Assembly: GCA_031761405.1 (NCBI GenBank) | Contig: JASEVX010000003.1 | Location: forward strand, 67,579,756-67,643,755 | Source of the DNA: Serripes groenlandicus | Taxonomy: Eukaryota; Mollusca; Bivalvia; Cardiida; Cardiidae | Direction: 5' to 3' | Length of the DNA: 64,000 nucleotides | Notes under the pieces: generated by a model | What the model saw: only the letters and a program-made list of their open reading frames with translations | Database searches by the model: none | What the model was told of the DNA's origin: nothing | Shown here: positions 58,601 through 64,000 of the stretch, one piece after another | How positions within the stretch are numbered: position 1 is the stretch's first letter | Layout of the letters: the number at the start of each line of letters is the position of its first letter | Position numbers and translations under genes: made by a program

Positions 58601-60218
58601 GTCTTAATCTGGGTAAAATCCAACCCAATCAAGTCATTGACCCCCATATGTTGGCAAGAGAAGATAACTTTGTCAAGCATGCTTTCCAGGAACAGCTTTG
58701 TAAGGCACTTTATCGACTTATAATCTCGGTTCAGTTTTACTCTACCAGCCATTTTATTTTTACTTTACCAGGCGGCTGAGTGTGTTGATGCACACGCTCA
58801 ACGGCCCAACCAAGAATTCAATGTACGCAGATGAGGTTAGACAACAAATTGCCCGAGACAGATGAGCGTTCGGTGCGCAGTCTCACCTTAGTCTTGTTTG
58901 TCTAACGTATCGACAGTTGTTATGTACGCACGTGATGGGCGGGTATTAACTAAATAGGTCGAAGCGTCAATTACTTAACCAAGTACTTTATATTTATCAT
59001 ATTATTTATAAGCAAAGTACTTTATATTTATCATATTATTTATAAGCAATGTACTTTATAAGTCGAAAAAGAGTCATAATTCTCACAAAAACCGTTACTG
59101 AATGATGCACTTTCGGCTGTTGGTGGAGGTAATGATGTAAAAAGATTGGTGTAAGTGTTTAAGCTATATCTCTAATTGTTTTGAAAGAAAAATGATTTGT
59201 TATGAATAACTTAACCAAAATTCTAAATCAAATAAGTCTGTTGCTGATGTAAATGATGGTGAAAAAATGTTGTAAGTTTCAGAGCAATAATTGTAATGGT
59301 TTTGAAAAAAAGTGAATTAAAAAACTTAACCAAAACTTTATGTCTTTAATTCTTACAAAAACCTTGACAGAGTTATGTTCTCTTGTCTGTTGATGGAGGT
59401 AATGATGGTGAATACGTGTTGTAAGTTTCGAAGCAATATCTTTAATGGTTTTGAAAAAAGGTGAATTGGTACAAAAAACTTAACCATAATTCTTAGTCGA
59501 AAATGGGCCATAATTCTTACAAAAACCCTGACAGAGTTATTTTCTCTTGTCTGTTGATGGACGTAATGATGGGCAAAATATTTCTGTAAGTATTTAAGCT
59601 ATATCTCAAATTGATTTGATATGAATAACTTAACCAAAATTCTAAATGATAAAGGGCCATACTTCTTAAAATAAACTTGACAGAGTTATGTACACTTGTC
59701 TGTTTGAAGCAATATCTGTAACGGTTTTGAAAACAAGTGAATTGGTACAAAAAACTTAAACAAATTTCTAAGTAAAAAAAGGGCCGCAATTCTTACAAAT
59801 ACCCTGACAGAGTTATGTACTCTTGTCTGTTGATGGAAGTAATGATAGTGAATAAGTGTTGTAAGTTTAAAAGTAATATCTGTAATGGTTTTGACAAAAA
59901 AGTGAATTGATACAACAAACTTAACCAAGGTGTTACACCAACACCGACGCAGACGCAGACGGTGACGCAGAAGCCAACGCCGACGCCGAGGCGAGTAGTA
60001 TAGCTGGCCTTTTCTTCGAAAAATCGAGCTAACTACTTGATACGGAAGATTTCAAAAGCCTTGGAAATGAGACAACTCATTAAATGTTCAGGTATATATG
60101 GTTAAGCTGTGATTACAATGTAATGTATTAATTTAAAAGTATGTATGTTGTTATTGTACCATGCCCTGAAGAGGGCCCTATTAGCTTTATAAAAATGATT
60201 CCATTCTAGTCTACATAC
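55660..60218 (-). other. Intron 3 of GST copy 3
   Basis: 4,559 bp with the foldback arms (about 56010-56470 and 59060-60030), LINE relic and tandem array (57195-57840), as in the other copies. Confidence 0.7.
56487..58517 (+). mobile_element. LINE relic in GST intron 3 (copy 3)
   Basis: STIKPILCHGAQVWG at 56487-56720 and the FRCSNHKVAS part at 57965-58337, interrupted as in copies 1 and 2. Confidence 0.7.
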
Positions 60219-60378
60219 CATTGGAACGAACAAGCCCATACAGGGTTTCCTCAAGCCACCATCGTGCCAGAATAAGTATTGTTTTATCCTTGCGCCAAGA
60301 TGTTTGTCATCCCCTTCAAACCAACGAGTTGATACTTTGTTTTCTTTGCATCCGGCTATATATTGCGTAATGGCAACA
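60219..60378 (-). pseudogene. GSTT: Theta-class GST copy 3, exon 3
   Basis: 160 nt, intact splice sites, same protein as the other copies. A one-base change upstream (an added t near 60407) happens to keep a longer frame open into the intron, without meaning for the spliced product. Confidence 0.8.
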
Positions 60379-60444
60379 CTGAAATAACAACAACATGTTT
60401 TACTTTTTGTATCACTCAATGACTTAGAGGATAATTGTTTTTTG

Positions 60445-60580
60445 TTAAACCCTTTCACACAATCGTAGGCTTTCTGACACATCTGCAGTAGACGACATTG
60501 AAAACATTTCGACAAAAGGAGAAATTCATCAGAATAAGCAATTTCTCGTTTTGCCACAATGTTTTCAAATCATTTATATA
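60445..60580. repeat. Hairpin MITE-like repeat beside exon 3, copy 3
   Basis: Counterpart of 12335-12475 and 42435-42560. Confidence 0.6.
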
Positions 60581-61350
60581 GTTAAACCTTCATTGTAAAG
60601 AAATGTTCTACGCTTAATCTTAGTGTTTTTCAAAGTGCCTGAATTGATTGATTGCTTGGGGTTTATCGCCGTTTTCCACATGTTTAAGTCATATCACGGC
60701 GGCCAGTTCCCCTGCTCATGTTTGTCCTTGTTTCCGCACATCGAACTCCACACAACAAACTTTCCAAGCAACTGGCTTCTTTTCTACATAGACTGTTATC
60801 CCATTGGTAGAAGACTAATGCATCTCATCACAGTACTTAAAAGACTATAACTTAATAATGATAAAATCCACTGTTATTTTTCAACAATCTTCCGAAAAGC
60901 ATGTAATATAAAGTCACATATATTGTTTTATTTGAGGTTTTCAACATTACTTCAAGTAAAACACAATGCATGTTCAATGATTTATCCCTGTGTTAATTTA
61001 CAAAAACTAGGCTAGGAAATGTGCCTTGCCACTCGGCTCAGTTAGTAATTTCTTCTTTTGCAATAATGTTTTTACATGCCGTCTGCTGTATAGGCGTCAG
61101 AAAGCGCCGGTATGGAGGATTTTTTGTTTAGTTTTACGCCACTTTCAACAGTTAATATCATATAGCGGCGGCCAGGAAATGTGATATTGATCCCATACTT
61201 AACATCCACATCGCAATAGAAATAAATAAAGGATGAAACCAATACCACCCCACATTCACACACCTGCTGGAGCTAAAAAGTTGCATTGACCCCACTCGTT
61301 CAGACCTATTTAGCCGGATCTTACGGTTTCAGCTAGGGTCAGAATATGGC

Positions 61351-61507
61351 TTCCTATCTATGGTATATATTTTGTAATATAACATTTAGGGGTAAATACA
61401 AATAATTGTATTTTGTGGGGACAAAAATATAAATGTATTGTTTATATTATGGGCCGGTGGCCTAAATATTTGAAATAAAATATTTGAATTTGAATTTGAA
61501 TTTGAAT
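61351..61507 (+). mobile_element. Copy-3-specific LINE 3' tail insertion
   Basis: Copy 2 reads atggctgccattactattga here. Copy 3 has about 157 bp between atggct and ccattact, ending atgggccggtggcctaaata tttgaaataaa and four TTTGAA units. The end resembles that of the intron 3 LINE relic (ggctgttggcctcaatactt tcaataaa), so this is a short, 5'-truncated member of a related family. Confidence 0.75.
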
Positions 61508-61598
61508 CCATTACTTTAGAGTGTCCCCAAAAATGAGGGACAGTCGTGAAGAAGCCCTGCAGTGTATGTTAGAAATGGTTGATATATGATTAACTAAC

Positions 61599-61713
61599 CT
61601 TTCTGACATGGAGAACTCTATTTCTTCTTTGCCTTTGTTCTTTTTTACCTCCGCGATGAATGGGACATTCTTGAACCGATTAATTTTTTCGTATTCAGGT
61701 GAAGCAGTTTCTC
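61599..61713 (-). pseudogene. GSTT: Theta-class GST copy 3, exon 2
   Basis: 115 nt, both splice sites intact, protein identical to copies 1 and 2. It has no partner exon 1 upstream. Confidence 0.8.
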
Positions 61714-63255
61714 CTGAAATTGACAATTCATCAATTAGGTTATTTCGAGAATTAACAAGTTGGAAAACTATGAAACTCTGAGACTGTCCCAAATATGATT
61801 TCCGATTTGTTTTTGATCAATCAAAATCATTAGCAGAAAGGTTTAACTATTTAACCTCCTAATTTCCTCAAATAGACTCTTCCATGTTTAAAATCGGATG
61901 ACTTAATTGTTCATGTAATATGAGTTATGGAAGAATATTTTAAGAAGTAAATGGCAAATAATGCTGATTTCTGGTTAGACAGCTCATTTCTAGCTGACCT
62001 ATCTGAATCGGTATTGTTTGCAAGACAAAATGTTGTTATACCAAATGTGTGCTGTTAACGTGGTTTTATGGCGATTTTTTAAATGTTTGCTACTTTTGCT
62101 GTTGAACAGGATATAGAAAACTTTAACCACCCTTTTCTAAAACACCCAATTTAATTTGGCCTTGAGCAAAGTCAATATGAATTAGAAAAATATTTCGAGC
62201 AACAAATGCAAACCTATTACACCGAATATGTGCTGTAAACGTGGTTTTATTGGGGATTATTTTCTATTGTGGGTGTTTTGGCAGTTAGTTCATGACAGGA
62301 ATCTATAGCTTTGCTTATTAAAACAACCGTGGTTGCCTGTCATATACCACTGCTCATGTCGACTGTAAATATTTCCGGTAAAGACAAATTGTGATTGAAA
62401 ATAATCAAACATCATTTAAACACAAATATTGTTACAACATGTTCAATTAAACACACGTAATGGTAACGCAGTGAAAGAAGGTATTCCTAAAGATCTATAC
62501 CATTGATCATTTCATTTTCTACCACAATTTGTTTTTGCTAGGCCATGACAGAAGCGAGGATCGAACACGAGCTGCACGGTATCAAATTCGTGCCTTTATC
62601 CTAGAAGGAATCCAAATCACTTTGATACTCATCGATGCCTAAACATGTGATTTCAGACGGTAAGTATATTCATTGTACGTTAATTGTTCTAAAACTACAA
62701 GTTTCGTGCCGTGTCTTTTTTAGGGAAATATTTCAGAACATGTGAAAAAGTTTCTCTGTTTATACACTAGTGAAATTAAAGCACCAAAGGTACTTGTGAG
62801 ACCGTTGAGTTGGTATTCGGAAATCGAGGTCAGACATGAGTTGCATGTGTTTGTACGCAAGCATTTGGTCAGAGTGTTTGTGTGGATCATCTGAGATTAA
62901 AAACAAGGTCAACAGATAAATTCCAAGGAAAACCTTATTGATACTATAGAAGTTACATTTTACAGCAAATAATCATGTAAATTAGTCTTCATTAGCCATT
63001 TCAGCCATTGGCTAAAAGTGACCTCAGAAAACAATGCATGTGGCCAGAAAACAATTTCACTTCAAAATTCTCTGCAAAAAGAACCTCTGTGCTTAAGGTA
63101 TCAGAAACAATGTTCATTGTTTGAGATCAGACATTATTGACCGTTTATTACGCAGATCTTGCTATGTATGAAGTCGATTAAAGGTGTGTAACAGGGATCA
63201 AATGGTCACTTATCATACTTGTATCTTAACGATTATTAAAAGTAGAAAAATGTCA

Positions 63256-63271
63256 CCCCCCCCCCCCCCCC
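63256..63271. repeat. Run of 16 C at the exon 1 deletion junction, copy 3
   Basis: Left of the run the sequence matches copy 1 intron 1 near 9228. Right of it (tttcagatagaaagtg) it matches the leader near 7455 of copy 1 and 45333 of copy 2. Neither parent site has a C run. Confidence 0.9.
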
Positions 63272-63360
63272 TTTCAGATAGAAAGTGTTGAACACTTAAA
63301 CGACGTGCGGCATGTAATAATAGCAAGATAGTTCTGTAACGAGGTTTATCGTGGGTCTCG

Positions 63361-63368
63361 CTTTTATA
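63361..63368 (-). promoter_or_regulatory. TATA box of GST copy 3
   Basis: TATAAAAG with the same flanks as copy 2. The promoter is retained although exon 1 is not. Confidence 0.55.
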
Positions 63369-64000
63369 GCATTGACTGTTCTAAAAATTAACTCCATCTA
63401 AATAGTTTAAACCTGTTTGTTCTATTTGTATCTGTTAAATAACCTAAGTTGAAAAGACTAAAAGCCGCATTGTGTAACAGACTATAATAATGGTACCTGT
63501 AATTATAACAAAACAAAATTAAGCAGGCTTAACTTAATATTCCTCCATACACCTTAGAGGAATACTAAAACATTTTCAAATAATTAAATTGCTTTTGTTA
63601 AAGTAATGTACAGTCAAACTTGAATTAGCTGTCACCTCTTAAGCAGACAATTTGTATTAAGCAGTCTCTTGAATAATATTAAAAAACATTTGTTATTTTC
63701 TGACTACTGATTTCTGGAAAGTCATCGTTATTGTGATGGTCAAGCTATCCATGAATGAACGAGGGTAATTGGCCTTCGTCAAATACTACGTACATACTAT
63801 CTAGGACACGTTTACGGTTCAATAACAGAGCATTAATTCCAATACAATGGCTAGGTATGAACAGTGGACCAGAATAAATACCAACCTTTATATATTCATT
63901 GCGCACTGTATATACATTCAAACGGACAATATTCACCTTGTGATCCAAAAGTCCCCTTTTCGCTTGATTTGTTTTGTTTCCAAATTTATGTCAAAATTTA

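Larger units (their letters stand above)
53713..64000 (-). repeat. GST duplication unit, copy 3
   Basis: Direct repeat of copy 2 at an offset of about 18.0 kb, running off the window end. Differences from copy 2 are scattered single bases plus a few indels. Confidence 0.85.

Overview
The window looks like a stretch of an AT-rich animal genome, most probably a bivalve mollusc. The evidence is intron-split genes with GT-AG junctions, and very dense dispersed and tandem repeats of the kind common in bivalves, such as the GTTTTACGCCG...CGGCGGCC family and gatcacc-type repeats. It also has a theta-class glutathione S-transferase (GST) gene present three times, and no operons or bacterial-style gene packing. 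The species call is inference from repeat style; I could not run a search.

Layout. (1) 1-1.4 kb, minus strand: two exons of a hybrid-cluster protein (Hcp, prismane) gene. The last exon has an in-frame stop and an apparent frameshift near its C-terminus. (2) 1.4-7.3 kb: repeats only, including a 39-bp minisatellite that stays open as a 221-codon frame, a 198-bp duplication, and many copies of a hairpin MITE-like family. (3) 7.4-17.7 kb, plus strand: a complete four-exon theta-class GST gene (copy 1, 248 codons). Intron 3 is filled by a 4-kb foldback structure with an antisense LINE relic inside. (4) 17.7-19.7 kb: diverged tandem repeats, then a gap of exactly 200 N. (5) 19.9-21.0 and 27.3-32.9 kb: GC-rich satellite in opposite orientations. 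Monomers of about 150-190 bp form higher-order units of about 1,187 bp. The 6.2-kb core between the arrays holds two 5'-truncated LINE fragments and a MULE remnant. (6) 32.9-35.7 kb: a CCGG-rich minisatellite split by a 2.1-kb AT-rich block that contains a foldback element. (7) 35.7-46 kb, minus strand: GST copy 2, complete. (8) 46-53.7 kb: minisatellites, hairpin repeats and a broken BED-finger (hAT-like) fragment. (9) 53.7-64 kb, minus strand: GST copy 3, which is nearly identical to copy 2 and lies about 18.0 kb from it in direct orientation. Copy 3 has lost exon 1.

How it fits together. The only intact genes are the two complete GST copies. The rest records duplication: copies 2 and 3 form a direct tandem pair and copy 1 is inverted relative to them. 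The satellite arrays are also inverted about the 6.2-kb core. A large palindromic duplication is therefore plausible, but copy 1 joins the rest only across a scaffold gap. Copy-specific insertions and deletions order the events: a 530-bp hairpin element in copy 1, a 157-bp LINE tail in copy 3, intron-1 loss in copy 2 and exon-1 loss in copy 3.
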